From CAZIGM01 sp964538675 (GTDB lineage: Bacteria > Bacillota > Bacilli > Tepidibacillales > Tepidibacillaceae), in NCBI GenBank assembly GCA_964538675.1, contig CAZIGM010000004.1:1-64000 (forward strand): a DNA stretch of 64,000 nt, in the 5' to 3' direction. The translations under genes and the position numbers were made by a program. The notes beneath the pieces are model-generated. The model made no database searches. It worked only from the letters and a program-made list of their open reading frames with translations, and had not been told where the DNA came from. Shown here in pieces: positions 17,145 through 25,744 of the stretch. Positions within the stretch are counted from its first letter, which is position 1; every line of letters begins with the position of its first letter.

Positions 17145-17266
17145 CAGACTGTAGAAAATGTCCGATTTCTTCGTTACTATTAAAATCTCCGGTACTCACT
17201 TACGTCAGAGTAAGCTCCGTTCCTCGATTTTAACGTGCCTTGAACTAATACATTTTCTTCAGTCTG
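17145..17266. repeat. Intergenic repeat family B, copy B2
   Basis: This 122-bp element has terminal inverted repeats CAGACTGTAGAAAATG and CATTTTCTTCAGTCTG (15 of 16 matching). Its inner sequence (CGATTTCTTCGTTACT, GTACTCACTTACGTCAGAG, GCTCCGTTCCTCGATTT) is shared with B1 and B3. Confidence 0.92.
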
Positions 17267-17267
17267 T

Positions 17268-17389
17268 CAGGCTGTTGAAAATGTCCGATTTCTTCGTTAC
17301 TACTTAAATCTCTGGTACTCACTTACGTCAATGTAAGCTCCGTTCCTCGATTTAAGTGTGCCTTGAACTAGAATATTTTCAACAGCCTG
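17268..17389. repeat. Intergenic repeat family B, copy B3 (tandem with B2)
   Basis: This 122-bp element lies one base from B2 in the same orientation. Terminal inverted repeats CAGGCTGTTGAAAAT and ATTTTCAACAGCCTG are perfect. It is followed by the family tail TGATTTTGTTAACTTTGTC. Confidence 0.93.
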
Positions 17390-17420
17390 TGATTTTGTTA
17401 ACTTTGTCCACTCTGGAACA

Positions 17421-17440
17421 CCATACAGGTGGTTTTATTT
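17421..17440 (-). terminator. Terminator copy at the end of the asp23-amaP unit
   Basis: On the minus strand AAAACCACCTGTATGGTGTT overlaps the DUF2273 stop codon. It forms the same hairpin as at 17122 but lacks the T run, as if the original terminator were split or duplicated by insertion of B2-B3. Confidence 0.7.
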
Positions 17441-17659
17441 AAAAAATTTGTCAGGTATAAATTCTTCTATTATATCCTTAAACTTTTCATCTGCATCAAA
17501 TTTCTTGCCAAAATACAAACCAATAGCGATGAAAGCACAAAAAATAATTGTCTTCCAAAAACCAGCCAATAAAAATATTATTCCTAATATTAATCCAATT
17601 ATTAATCCTATTGCCATTCCTGGATGTTCTTCAAACAGTTTTGATATCAAATCGAACAC
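17435..17659 (-). CDS. DUF2273 small membrane protein
   Basis: The protein has 74 residues with two hydrophobic helices (IGLIIGLILGIIFLLAGFW and TIIFCAFIAIGLYFG) and an acidic C-terminus. It matches DUF2273 proteins, which accompany amaP and asp23 in Firmicutes. Its start follows the amaP stop by 2 nt. Probable role: membrane partner of the Asp23 envelope-stress assembly. Confidence 0.85.
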   Translation of the reverse strand: MFDLISKLFEEHPGMAIGLIIGLILGIIFLLAGFWKTIIFCAFIAIGLYFGKKFDADEKFKDIIEEFIPDKFFK

Positions 17660-17661
17660 CC

Positions 17662-18228
17662 CTATTCCGATTTAGATTTTTTAGTTATTGATTTATTAAT
17701 ACTACTTATATTTGTAACTACAACATGTACTCGTTTTACAGAAAGTCCAGCAATCTGTTCTATATTATCTTTTATATTATTTTGAATCTCCTCACTAATT
17801 TGAGGTATAGATTTTTCTCCATCTACTAGAATATGTACAATAAAAGATACGCTTTCATCAGAATCTATTTTAACTCTAATTTTCGGTTCTCTAATACCTT
17901 CGACCTTTTTAGTTGCGTTCAAAGCTATATTCTCTAAGGTATCAATAGAAACTTTTATTAAACCTGAATCAGTTGAATTAGTAGAAAACGTGGTGTTATC
18001 CCTCTTAGAAAACATGCTTCTAAAAAATAAATACAAGCCAGTCATTATAAAAAGTATGCTGATTGATACTACAGCTATTTTGTACTCAATATTATTATAA
18101 ATTGAATCTATAATGCCATTTACATAGCTTTGACTATAAAATTCAAATCCAACTAACATAGAAAAAACTGCGATTAGAACTACTGCTATACTAAAAAAGA
18201 ATAGTAGAAACCTCAAAAATATTCCCAT
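17662..18228 (-). CDS. amaP: Alkaline shock response membrane anchor AmaP
   Basis: The 188-residue protein has two N-terminal membrane helices (about 5-27 and 50-69) followed by an Asp23-like cytoplasmic domain (VSFIVHILVDGEKSIPQISE). AmaP anchors Asp23 at the membrane in Staphylococcus. It sits between asp23 and the DUF2273 gene in one unit. Confidence 0.88.
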   Translation of the reverse strand: MGIFLRFLLFFFSIAVVLIAVFSMLVGFEFYSQSYVNGIIDSIYNNIEYKIAVVSISILFIMTGLYLFFRSMFSKRDNTTFSTNSTDSGLIKVSIDTLENIALNATKKVEGIREPKIRVKIDSDESVSFIVHILVDGEKSIPQISEEIQNNIKDNIEQIAGLSVKRVHVVVTNISSINKSITKKSKSE

Positions 18229-18267
18229 TACAAAGCCTCCTAATAGTTCAAAATAGATTCACAATTA

Positions 18268-18606
18268 TTATTTATCAAAATCAATATTACTAAAAAATAT
18301 ATTAACTTCAAGAACCTCTAATCCAACCATACCTTCAATAGTCTCTTTAACCTTTGTTTGTATTTGATCGGCAATAACAGGTATCGAATAACCATATTTA
18401 ATGTTTATTGAAACATCAATCGTTACATCTTTCTCTCCTAATTTAATCTTTATACCTTGTGTTGCCTCTTTACTTCTTCCAAAAAAGCTTGTATTGATAC
18501 TCGATACACCATCAATCTCCATTATAGCTATTTTAGTAATTGTTTCTATCGCCTCAGGTGATATACGTGTAGTTCCTAACTCTATATCTTCATTAATAGT
18601 CATCAT
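18268..18606 (-). CDS. Asp23/Gls24 family envelope stress protein
   Basis: From ATG 18606 (GGAGG 9 nt upstream) the protein has 113 residues. Features such as ISPEAIETITKIAIMEIDGV and VSINIKYGYSIPVIADQIQ are typical of the Asp23 fold. Members are membrane-recruited through AmaP and respond to alkaline or envelope stress. In relatives this gene often follows accC. Here a type I restriction locus intervenes and hsdR ends 72 bp upstream. Confidence 0.92.
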   Translation of the reverse strand: MMTINEDIELGTTRISPEAIETITKIAIMEIDGVSSINTSFFGRSKEATQGIKIKLGEKDVTIDVSINIKYGYSIPVIADQIQTKVKETIEGMVGLEVLEVNIFFSNIDFDK

Positions 18607-18677
18607 TAGTAAATACCTCCAATTTTTTTTAATTATATCAATGGAAGAATAATAATTCAATTTATTTGTGTGGGGTG

Positions 18678-21600
18678 TTATCTACTTTCATTTTCACACA
18701 TCAATTTAGTTTGTTTCATTACAATATCTACAGCTTGAGGAGTTTTATCAGGCGGATATCCATATTTTTTTAAGAGTCTTTTAATTGTCATTTTCATTTT
18801 TGCTTGTACACTCTCGCGTATAGACCAGTCTATACTTATATTATTTTTAATAGATATAGTTAAATCTCTAGCAATTTGTTTTAGAATTTCATCACCCATT
18901 ATTTCTCGTGCAGATTCATTTTCTGCAAGAGCGTCATAAAAAGCTAATTCATCAGATGTAAGTCCTGTACTTTCTCCACGTTTTTCTGCTTCATTTATTT
19001 GCTTTGCAAGTTCTATCAATTCCATAATAACTTGTGTTGTTTCGATCGTTCTATTCTGATATTTCCTAATAGATGACTCTAATAGTTCAGAGAATTTCTT
19101 TGATTTAACAAGATTACGCCTTGAGAATGTTTTTATATTCCCTTTTAATAATCTGTTTAATAACTCTACCGCTAAGTTTTTCTGCTTCATTCCTTTTATT
19201 TCTTCAAGGAACTCATCAGAAAGTATCGCAATATTAGGTTTTGAAAGTCCAACTGATTCTAGAATGTCAACTACTTCATTTGAGGATATGGATTTAGAAA
19301 TCAGCTGATTCAATTCACCATCTAGCTGAGTAGTAGTTTTCTTATTATTATCATCACTGATCATTTTAACAAGGCTTGCTTTGACTGCTTTATGAAAGCC
19401 AATCTCAATATTTAACCTCTCAGCTATATCTGTTGTAGCGCATAGGGAATAAGAACGAGCCATTTCTGTTACCAGTTTTATATAATCTTTTTTTCTATCT
19501 TCACGAAGTCCAATGATATAGTCCATTGTTTCAGCAATCACTTGCATCTTCTCACTTGGTTTGCCAATAAAAAATTTACTGTAATCATGTCCATGCAATA
19601 ATTCTTTAATTAAATCATATTTTTCTAGAAGGACTTTTGACGCTACATCTGTATCTACACCTGTAGTCTTTTTATCACTCTCAGTATATTGAGAAAGAGC
19701 CTCTTTTAGATTTTCGGCTATACCTATATAATCAACTATTAGTCCACCTTGTTTTTCCTTAAATACTCTGTTAACCCTTGCTATTGCCTGCATCAGATTA
19801 TGCCCACTCATTGGCTTATCTATATACATTGTATGCATACTTGGCACATCAAAACCAGTGAGCCACATATCTCTAACAATGACAAGCTGTAATTCATCAT
19901 TTTTGTCTTTCATACGTTTTGCCAAATTTTCACGATTGGCTTTAGTGCCAATAAACTTCTGCCAATCAGCAGGGTCTGAAGAAGCACCAGTCATAACCAC
20001 TTTAATTTTTCCAGCCATTAAGTCATCACTATACCATTCAGGACGGAGAGCGACAATCTCTTTATATAGGTCGATTGCAATTCTTCTACTCATGGCAACA
20101 ATCATACCCTTACCACCTTCATTTTCTTGTGATTGTTCACGTTTTTCAAAGTGTTCAATAATATCTTTGGCAATCAGCTTAATCCGTTCATTCGCCCCGA
20201 CTATCGCCTCAAGTCTAGCCCATTTACTCTTAAGTTTTTCTTTTTGACTATATTCTTGATACTCTGTTATTTCTTCATATTCCATATCAATTATTGATTT
20301 CATATCCTCAGGAAGTTCAAGCCTTGCGATTCTACTTTCATAAAATATTTTAACTGTTGTTCCATCCTCAACAGATCTAGTCATATCGTAAACATCTATG
20401 TAATCTCCAAATACAGCACGAGTGTTTTTATCTTTTAATTCGACAGGTGTACCGGTAAAACCTATATATGATGCATTGGGTAAACTATCACGCATATATT
20501 TGGCGTAACCATATTTTATATCCGCTTCATTTTCTCCCTTAACTATATCTGCTCCAAATCCGTATTGGCTTCGATGTGCTTCGTCCGCAATCACAATAAC
20601 ATTTTTGCGATTTGTTAGCATCACATCTTTCCCATAGTCAGCAGAACCTTCAGCAACCTTATCTAATGCTGAATGAAATTCTTCGCTATCTTTTACATCA
20701 TTAGCAATCGGAGCAAATTTATGTATAGTAGTAAAAATAATGCCACCACTAGTACGATTATTTAATAATTCACGCAAATGGCCTCTATCATTGGCTTGTA
20801 CTGGAATACTCCTTAGGATATCCTTGCTCTTTAGGAAAGTTCCAAATAATTGATCATCAAGGTCATTTCTATCTGTAATAACTACTATTGTTGGGTTTTC
20901 CAGTTCTTTATTTATTACTAGTTTTGCAGCATAGAAGACCATAGATAAACTCTTTCCACTGCCTTGTGTATGCCATATAACACCTATTCGTCTATCTCCT
21001 GCTTCAAGAGTTGCACGTTCGGTGCTATCGACTGCTTTATTAACTGCATGGTACTGATGATACCCTGCAAGTATTTTTATTGTATCCTTACCATCACTCT
21101 GAAATAACATAAAGTGCTTAATAATATCCAAAAAACGATCACGTTGAAACATCCCTTTAATCAGCACTTCAAGTTGAGGAATAGATAATGGTGCTACATT
21201 CTCCCCATCAATTGTACGCCATGCCATAAAGCGATCTTCATCGGAAGTTAGCGTTCCTGCTCTAGCATTAACTCCGTCACTAGTAATCATAAAGGAGTTA
21301 TATGTAAACAAAGAAGGAATAGTCATTTTGTAAGTTTGAAGTTGATTATATGCATCTGTTATATCTACATTTTCATCACTAGCACTTTTTAGTTCAATAA
21401 CTACCAGAGGAACTCCATTAATAAAGACTAGAACATCAGGTCGTTTTTCTATTCCATGTTCAACAATGGTAAATTGATTGGCCACCATAAATTCGTTATT
21501 AAGTGGTTTTTCAAAGTCAAATATATAAACCTTTTCCGTTCTATAACTTGCATCGGATTGCTTTACCTGAACATCTATACCATCAGTTATCATCTTTTGA

Positions 21601-21872
21601 AAGGCTTTATTGTTCATAATGAGACTAGGACTTTGAGGAATAGATATTTGTCTTAATGCATCCTCAATAGCAACACTTGGCATCTTGGAATTTATCCTAA
21701 TAAGTGCTTCTTTTAGCCGCTCCACAAGAATAACATGTCCATAATCTTCCCGCTCAGGATATTCCCCATCTGGTGCAATATCTGGAGCAAAAACTATTTC
21801 ATAACCTAACTCTTCAAACCATTCTAAGGTAGCTTCCTCTAGGTGAGATTCACAAAAATTAACCTTTGTCAT
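18678..21872 (-). CDS. hsdR: Type I restriction endonuclease subunit R
   Basis: From ATG 21872 (GGAGG 8 nt upstream) the protein has 1064 residues. The PD-(D/E)xK nuclease is visible as RPDVLVFINGVPLVVIELK (D146, E160, K162). SF2 translocase motifs follow: HTQGSGKS (about 301-308), VIADEAHRSQYG and FTGTPVELK. A helical C-terminal region mediates complex assembly. HsdR cuts unmethylated DNA after ATP-driven translocation. The start overlaps the end of the KilA-N gene. The locus looks complete and intact. Confidence 0.96.
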   Translation of the reverse strand: MTKVNFCESHLEEATLEWFEELGYEIVFAPDIAPDGEYPEREDYGHVILVERLKEALIRINSKMPSVAIEDALRQISIPQSPSLIMNNKAFQKMITDGIDVQVKQSDASYRTEKVYIFDFEKPLNNEFMVANQFTIVEHGIEKRPDVLVFINGVPLVVIELKSASDENVDITDAYNQLQTYKMTIPSLFTYNSFMITSDGVNARAGTLTSDEDRFMAWRTIDGENVAPLSIPQLEVLIKGMFQRDRFLDIIKHFMLFQSDGKDTIKILAGYHQYHAVNKAVDSTERATLEAGDRRIGVIWHTQGSGKSLSMVFYAAKLVINKELENPTIVVITDRNDLDDQLFGTFLKSKDILRSIPVQANDRGHLRELLNNRTSGGIIFTTIHKFAPIANDVKDSEEFHSALDKVAEGSADYGKDVMLTNRKNVIVIADEAHRSQYGFGADIVKGENEADIKYGYAKYMRDSLPNASYIGFTGTPVELKDKNTRAVFGDYIDVYDMTRSVEDGTTVKIFYESRIARLELPEDMKSIIDMEYEEITEYQEYSQKEKLKSKWARLEAIVGANERIKLIAKDIIEHFEKREQSQENEGGKGMIVAMSRRIAIDLYKEIVALRPEWYSDDLMAGKIKVVMTGASSDPADWQKFIGTKANRENLAKRMKDKNDELQLVIVRDMWLTGFDVPSMHTMYIDKPMSGHNLMQAIARVNRVFKEKQGGLIVDYIGIAENLKEALSQYTESDKKTTGVDTDVASKVLLEKYDLIKELLHGHDYSKFFIGKPSEKMQVIAETMDYIIGLREDRKKDYIKLVTEMARSYSLCATTDIAERLNIEIGFHKAVKASLVKMISDDNNKKTTTQLDGELNQLISKSISSNEVVDILESVGLSKPNIAILSDEFLEEIKGMKQKNLAVELLNRLLKGNIKTFSRRNLVKSKKFSELLESSIRKYQNRTIETTQVIMELIELAKQINEAEKRGESTGLTSDELAFYDALAENESAREIMGDEILKQIARDLTISIKNNISIDWSIRESVQAKMKMTIKRLLKKYGYPPDKTPQAVDIVMKQTKLMCENESR

Positions 21873-22740
21873 CCATTGCACCTCCTAGTTTAGGTTTTAT
21901 GTCTTTCATATGTTTAACTTTTTTATTATCCAAAAAAGATTTAAGCTGTGTTCTTGCTATTTTATTAAGAGAAACAAGTCTATCATGTTGTGCTAATCCT
22001 TGTTGAATAAAATTAGCATTCATATTTTCTAAATTAACCATAACAATTAGTTGCTCAATCGTAGCATAATCCCTTATATTTCCTTTTAAATCAGGATTCT
22101 CAACGCGCCACTCTTTAGCTGTCTTCCCAAATAATGCAACATTTAAGACGTCAGCTTCATTTGCATACGTTATCCCAATTTGTTTCACTGTCAAATCATT
22201 TGAAATCAAATTATCCTTTATTGCATCAGTATGTATTTGATAATTAATTTTTGTTAATAATCTATTAACATTCCATTCAAGAGATAGTCTACTATTTTCA
22301 TCTGTCTTTAATCGTTGGTAATCTTTAATAATATATAACTTGAATTCTGGGGATATCCAAGAGGCAAATTCAAAAGCAATATCAATATGAGCATACGTCC
22401 CCCCATTTCTACCTGATTTTGAAATAAGTCCGACAGCTCCAGTTGAAGTTATCCATTTTTGAGGGGACATTACAAAGGAATTCGAACCAGCTTGGTTTTT
22501 AAACTGGTCGAATTCGACCAGTTTAAAATTAGAATTATTTAGTTCCTCCCACAGTCCTAAGAATTCAATAGAGCTTCTGCTTCTTAACCAATTCTTCACC
22601 ACATCAGCAGGAAATTCCGAGTTTTTATATTTCGCAATATCAGTTAAACTTATATAATCATCATTACTACCTGTAGATAAAATAGCAATTTCTGTACCAT
22701 TAGCATTAATTGTTGCCTTAAAAGGTTTTTCTTTAGACAT
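21859..22740 (-). CDS. KilA-N domain protein embedded in the restriction locus
   Basis: The 293-residue protein has an N-terminal KilA-N domain (DDYISLTDIAKYKNSEFPADV to GGTYAHIDIAFEFASWISPEF) and a helical C-terminal part with ENADVLNVALFGKT-like features. KilA-N domains bind nucleic acid in phage and viral proteins. Homologues are often found between hsdS and hsdR. Overlaps of 8 nt with hsdS and 14 nt with hsdR show that it is translated with the complex. Its role is unknown; a regulatory or accessory defence function is inferred only from position. Confidence 0.85.
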   Translation of the reverse strand: MSKEKPFKATINANGTEIAILSTGSNDDYISLTDIAKYKNSEFPADVVKNWLRSRSSIEFLGLWEELNNSNFKLVEFDQFKNQAGSNSFVMSPQKWITSTGAVGLISKSGRNGGTYAHIDIAFEFASWISPEFKLYIIKDYQRLKTDENSRLSLEWNVNRLLTKINYQIHTDAIKDNLISNDLTVKQIGITYANEADVLNVALFGKTAKEWRVENPDLKGNIRDYATIEQLIVMVNLENMNANFIQQGLAQHDRLVSLNKIARTQLKSFLDNKKVKHMKDIKPKLGGAMDDKG

Positions 22741-23935
22741 TCACATGCACCTCCTCAGTAGGAACCCGGATTTCTCCGGACATGAGTTTGGGGAGTAAGG
22801 TATCACGGATGACGATTAATATTTGCTTTTCTTCTAAAACTCTCCTTTTTTCATCAAATAAAGGTTTTATTATATGGTTGAAATTAGAAATATGATCATT
22901 TGTCGGAATAATAACCTTCACAGATTTCAAATTAACTTGATTTATCTTGAGTTGCACTGCTCCCGTCACAATACTTCGAACGTTAGTGTTTTTCAACAAC
23001 ATATAAATACTATCTTCATTAAAGCCATTTTTACCTTTTAAAACATGTGCATGGTTATTTACCCAAAACTTACCCCACACATATTGTAAGATTGGATATC
23101 CTTTATTATCTACAACACTTCCATCTTCCCCAAGCAAAACATGAATTCCATCAAAAATATAATTATCAACGTAATCCATTAGTGAAGTAGCCCCATAATA
23201 TGGATATACCTTTTGCATCATTTCCCTATTTCTGCTTGATAGAGGGATACGTTTTGAATCAAATAGTTCAATGATTTCATCTAATACACTTACCCTCCAA
23301 CCCTTAGGAATCATTCCTAACTCGCTGTCTTCAAACTCTCCATCTTGAAATGGTTCAAAATCCACAAACCAGCTTTTAAAAATTGCCCGTGCCATTTCTT
23401 CAAGGTTCTTATTGATACGGTTATTGAGTTCAATTTTATCATCTAAGCAAGAAAGAGTAGCAGCAATTTTTTGTTGTTCAGAAATGTTAGGTAAAAGCAT
23501 TTTTAGATTATCGAATGTAGATCGGGTTATAGTATCAAAAACAGAACCATGTGTATTTGCCTTTATTTGACTCATTATATTTCTGATAGCATAGTACAAA
23601 AAATCATTGACTGATTCATTATTTGCTTTTATGCCATAACATGACTGATTAAACGCCATGGGAATGGCTAATTGTGCTAATGCGCCAACTGTACCTCTCG
23701 CAGATATAATAAGATCTCCTGGATTTAATAATTTTGTTGAACTATTGCTCAAACCCAGTTCAGTAATCGTTCTTTCAGTTACGGACACATGACGATTTGT
23801 ATTGTTGAAATCAACGACTGAAAGCCATGGAATATCTCCATCCCAGTAATCTACTACTTTTGTCTTTGGGGTACCTCCCCCCACTATTTCACAAATATCA
23901 CTAAGAACAACTTCTTTCCATTCACTAAAACTCAT
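22733..23935 (-). CDS. hsdS: Type I restriction specificity subunit S
   Basis: From ATG 23935 (GGGGG 9 nt upstream) the protein has 400 residues, the usual size. Two target-recognition domains are each followed by a conserved helix: the central one runs LNNRINKNLEEMARAIFKSW and the C-terminal one ends DTLLPKLMSGEIRV. HsdS reads a bipartite DNA sequence; the site cannot be predicted. It overlaps the hsdM end by 11 nt. Confidence 0.95.
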   Translation of the reverse strand: MSFSEWKEVVLSDICEIVGGGTPKTKVVDYWDGDIPWLSVVDFNNTNRHVSVTERTITELGLSNSSTKLLNPGDLIISARGTVGALAQLAIPMAFNQSCYGIKANNESVNDFLYYAIRNIMSQIKANTHGSVFDTITRSTFDNLKMLLPNISEQQKIAATLSCLDDKIELNNRINKNLEEMARAIFKSWFVDFEPFQDGEFEDSELGMIPKGWRVSVLDEIIELFDSKRIPLSSRNREMMQKVYPYYGATSLMDYVDNYIFDGIHVLLGEDGSVVDNKGYPILQYVWGKFWVNNHAHVLKGKNGFNEDSIYMLLKNTNVRSIVTGAVQLKINQVNLKSVKVIIPTNDHISNFNHIIKPLFDEKRRVLEEKQILIVIRDTLLPKLMSGEIRVPTEEVHVNV

Positions 23936-25481
23936 ACCCATTTGCCCCCAATCGCTGCTTAATTTCCTCCTCCAGTTTATGCGATTTGGCAAACATCTCG
24001 GCAAGTTCTTCTGTAAGTCTTGTCATCTTTTCATGAAATGGTTCACCATCGTCTTCAATTTCTTCAATACCTACATATCTGCCTGGGGTTAAGATATATT
24101 CATGTCCTCTGACTTCTTCAATGCTTGCTGATTTACAGAAGCCTTGAATATCTTCATAGTATTTTATCTCTTCTTCTTTTAAATCTTTTATATTATAGAC
24201 ATTTGATTCTTCAGCTACCAATAACTGATCATTTACAGAGGTTTTGTTTCTCCAGCTGTGGTAAGTATCACATATTTCCTTAATTTCCTTATCAGTAAGT
24301 TCTCTATGTTTACGAGTTTCCATATACCCCATCTTGCGGGCATCAATAAATAATATTTTATCTTTCCTGTTTTCTCTCTTCTTGGAGAGAAACCAGAGAC
24401 AAACCGGTATCGTAACGTTATAAAATAAATTCGGTGGCATAGTGACTATACAATCTACTAATCCGGCTTCAATAATGTTCTTTCTAATTTCAGCTTCTGC
24501 CTTGGTTGATGTACTCATTGATCCATTAGCAAGTACAAAACCAGCTACTCCATTTGGAGATAATTTGCTAATAATATGCTCTATCCAAGCATAGTTAGCA
24601 TTGTTTTTGGGCGGAATACCGTATTTCCATCGTGCATCATCTTGTATTAAGGTATAATCACTAACGTTAAAGGGTGGATTTGCCAAGATATAATCTGCTC
24701 TTAAATTTTTATGTAGGTCTTTTCCAAAGGTGTCTGCATCTCTTTCACCTAAATCTCCATCAATTCCACGAATAGCAAGATTCATTTTGCACAATTTCCA
24801 TGTTGATGAAGTATACTCTTGACCGTATATATGAATAGCATCTTTTTTACCCCGATGCTCTTCAACAAACTTAGCGGATTGAACAAACATACCCCCTGAA
24901 CCACAACAAGGGTCATATACTCTTCCTTCATAAGGTTCAATCATTCCTACAAGAATTTTAACGATTGTTGGAGGAGTGTAAAACTCACCCTCACTTGAAC
25001 CGAATTTACCCAAAAAGTATTCATAAACTCTCCCAAGATAATCCTGTGCTTTTGCTTCTTTATTCCCTAAATTGAATGAGAAAAGATCAATTAATTCACC
25101 CAGTTTTGTTTTATCCAATTCAGGTCTAGCATAGTTTTTAGAAAGAACACCTTTTAAACTTTTATTCTCGCGTTCAATAGCAAACATGGCATCATCAATA
25201 ATTTGACCAATAGTGCTTTGCTTGGCACTTTTCTTGATAAAATCCCATCTAGCACTAGGAGGTACAAAAAAAACATTATCCTCTTTGTATGCGTCTCTAT
25301 CTTCCTCAAATCCTTCTCCTTCAACTACCAATTCACTATATTTTTCTTCAAAACTATCTGAAATATATTTTAAAAATATAAGTCCAAGCACAACATCTTT
25401 ATACTCTGAAGGTTGAATATTACCTCTCAATTTATCTGCCATTTCCCATAACTTGTTTTCAAATTCTAAATTTAACGCCAT
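23925..25481 (-). CDS. hsdM: Type I restriction N6-adenine methyltransferase subunit M
   Basis: The 518-residue protein has an N-terminal HsdM helical domain, the SAM motif DPCCGSGGMF, the catalytic motif ANPPFNVSDY and a C-terminal helix that contacts HsdS. It methylates adenines at the HsdS target and is first in the hsdM-hsdS-KilA-N-hsdR order. Confidence 0.97.
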   Translation of the reverse strand: MALNLEFENKLWEMADKLRGNIQPSEYKDVVLGLIFLKYISDSFEEKYSELVVEGEGFEEDRDAYKEDNVFFVPPSARWDFIKKSAKQSTIGQIIDDAMFAIERENKSLKGVLSKNYARPELDKTKLGELIDLFSFNLGNKEAKAQDYLGRVYEYFLGKFGSSEGEFYTPPTIVKILVGMIEPYEGRVYDPCCGSGGMFVQSAKFVEEHRGKKDAIHIYGQEYTSSTWKLCKMNLAIRGIDGDLGERDADTFGKDLHKNLRADYILANPPFNVSDYTLIQDDARWKYGIPPKNNANYAWIEHIISKLSPNGVAGFVLANGSMSTSTKAEAEIRKNIIEAGLVDCIVTMPPNLFYNVTIPVCLWFLSKKRENRKDKILFIDARKMGYMETRKHRELTDKEIKEICDTYHSWRNKTSVNDQLLVAEESNVYNIKDLKEEEIKYYEDIQGFCKSASIEEVRGHEYILTPGRYVGIEEIEDDGEPFHEKMTRLTEELAEMFAKSHKLEEEIKQRLGANGYEF

Positions 25482-25622
25482 TCAAGTAAACCCCCTATGT
25501 TGTGTTGATTTATATAAATATATAAAACCTTCTATAATTCTCACTCTATTTATAAAGATATCAAATATTTTCCAACATAACAATATGTAATAATAAATAT
25601 CCTTCTTCATCTTGGACCATTT

Positions 25623-25636
25623 TGTTGACGTCAACA
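25623..25636. promoter_or_regulatory. 14-bp perfect palindrome upstream of hsdM
   Basis: TGTTGACGTCAACA lies 142 bp before the hsdM start in the 263-bp gap to accC. It could be an operator of the restriction locus. It also resembles the TTGTTGAC stem found in family B tails. Nothing else is recognised in this gap. Confidence 0.3.
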
Positions 25637-25744
25637 GAATGGTTGAACTATTATCTAAAAAATCCTTCTCCATTATAGCTTTAACAACAAAACTATATTG
25701 AGAAGGACTTTCATATCTTTTTTTCTTGCTCAGAAAAATGACGA

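Noticed and set aside
17145..17389. Tandem B2-B3 as an insertion sequence
   Set aside because: At about 120 bp each with no open frame they cannot encode a transposase; at most they are non-autonomous.
21859..22740. KilA-N gene as a sign of a prophage
   Set aside because: No integrase, capsid, terminase or lysis genes are nearby, and it overlaps hsdS and hsdR as part of the restriction unit.
25482..25673. 63-codon open frame upstream of hsdM
   Set aside because: It has no ribosome site and an AT-driven composition, ends directly against hsdM, and encodes no recognisable feature.
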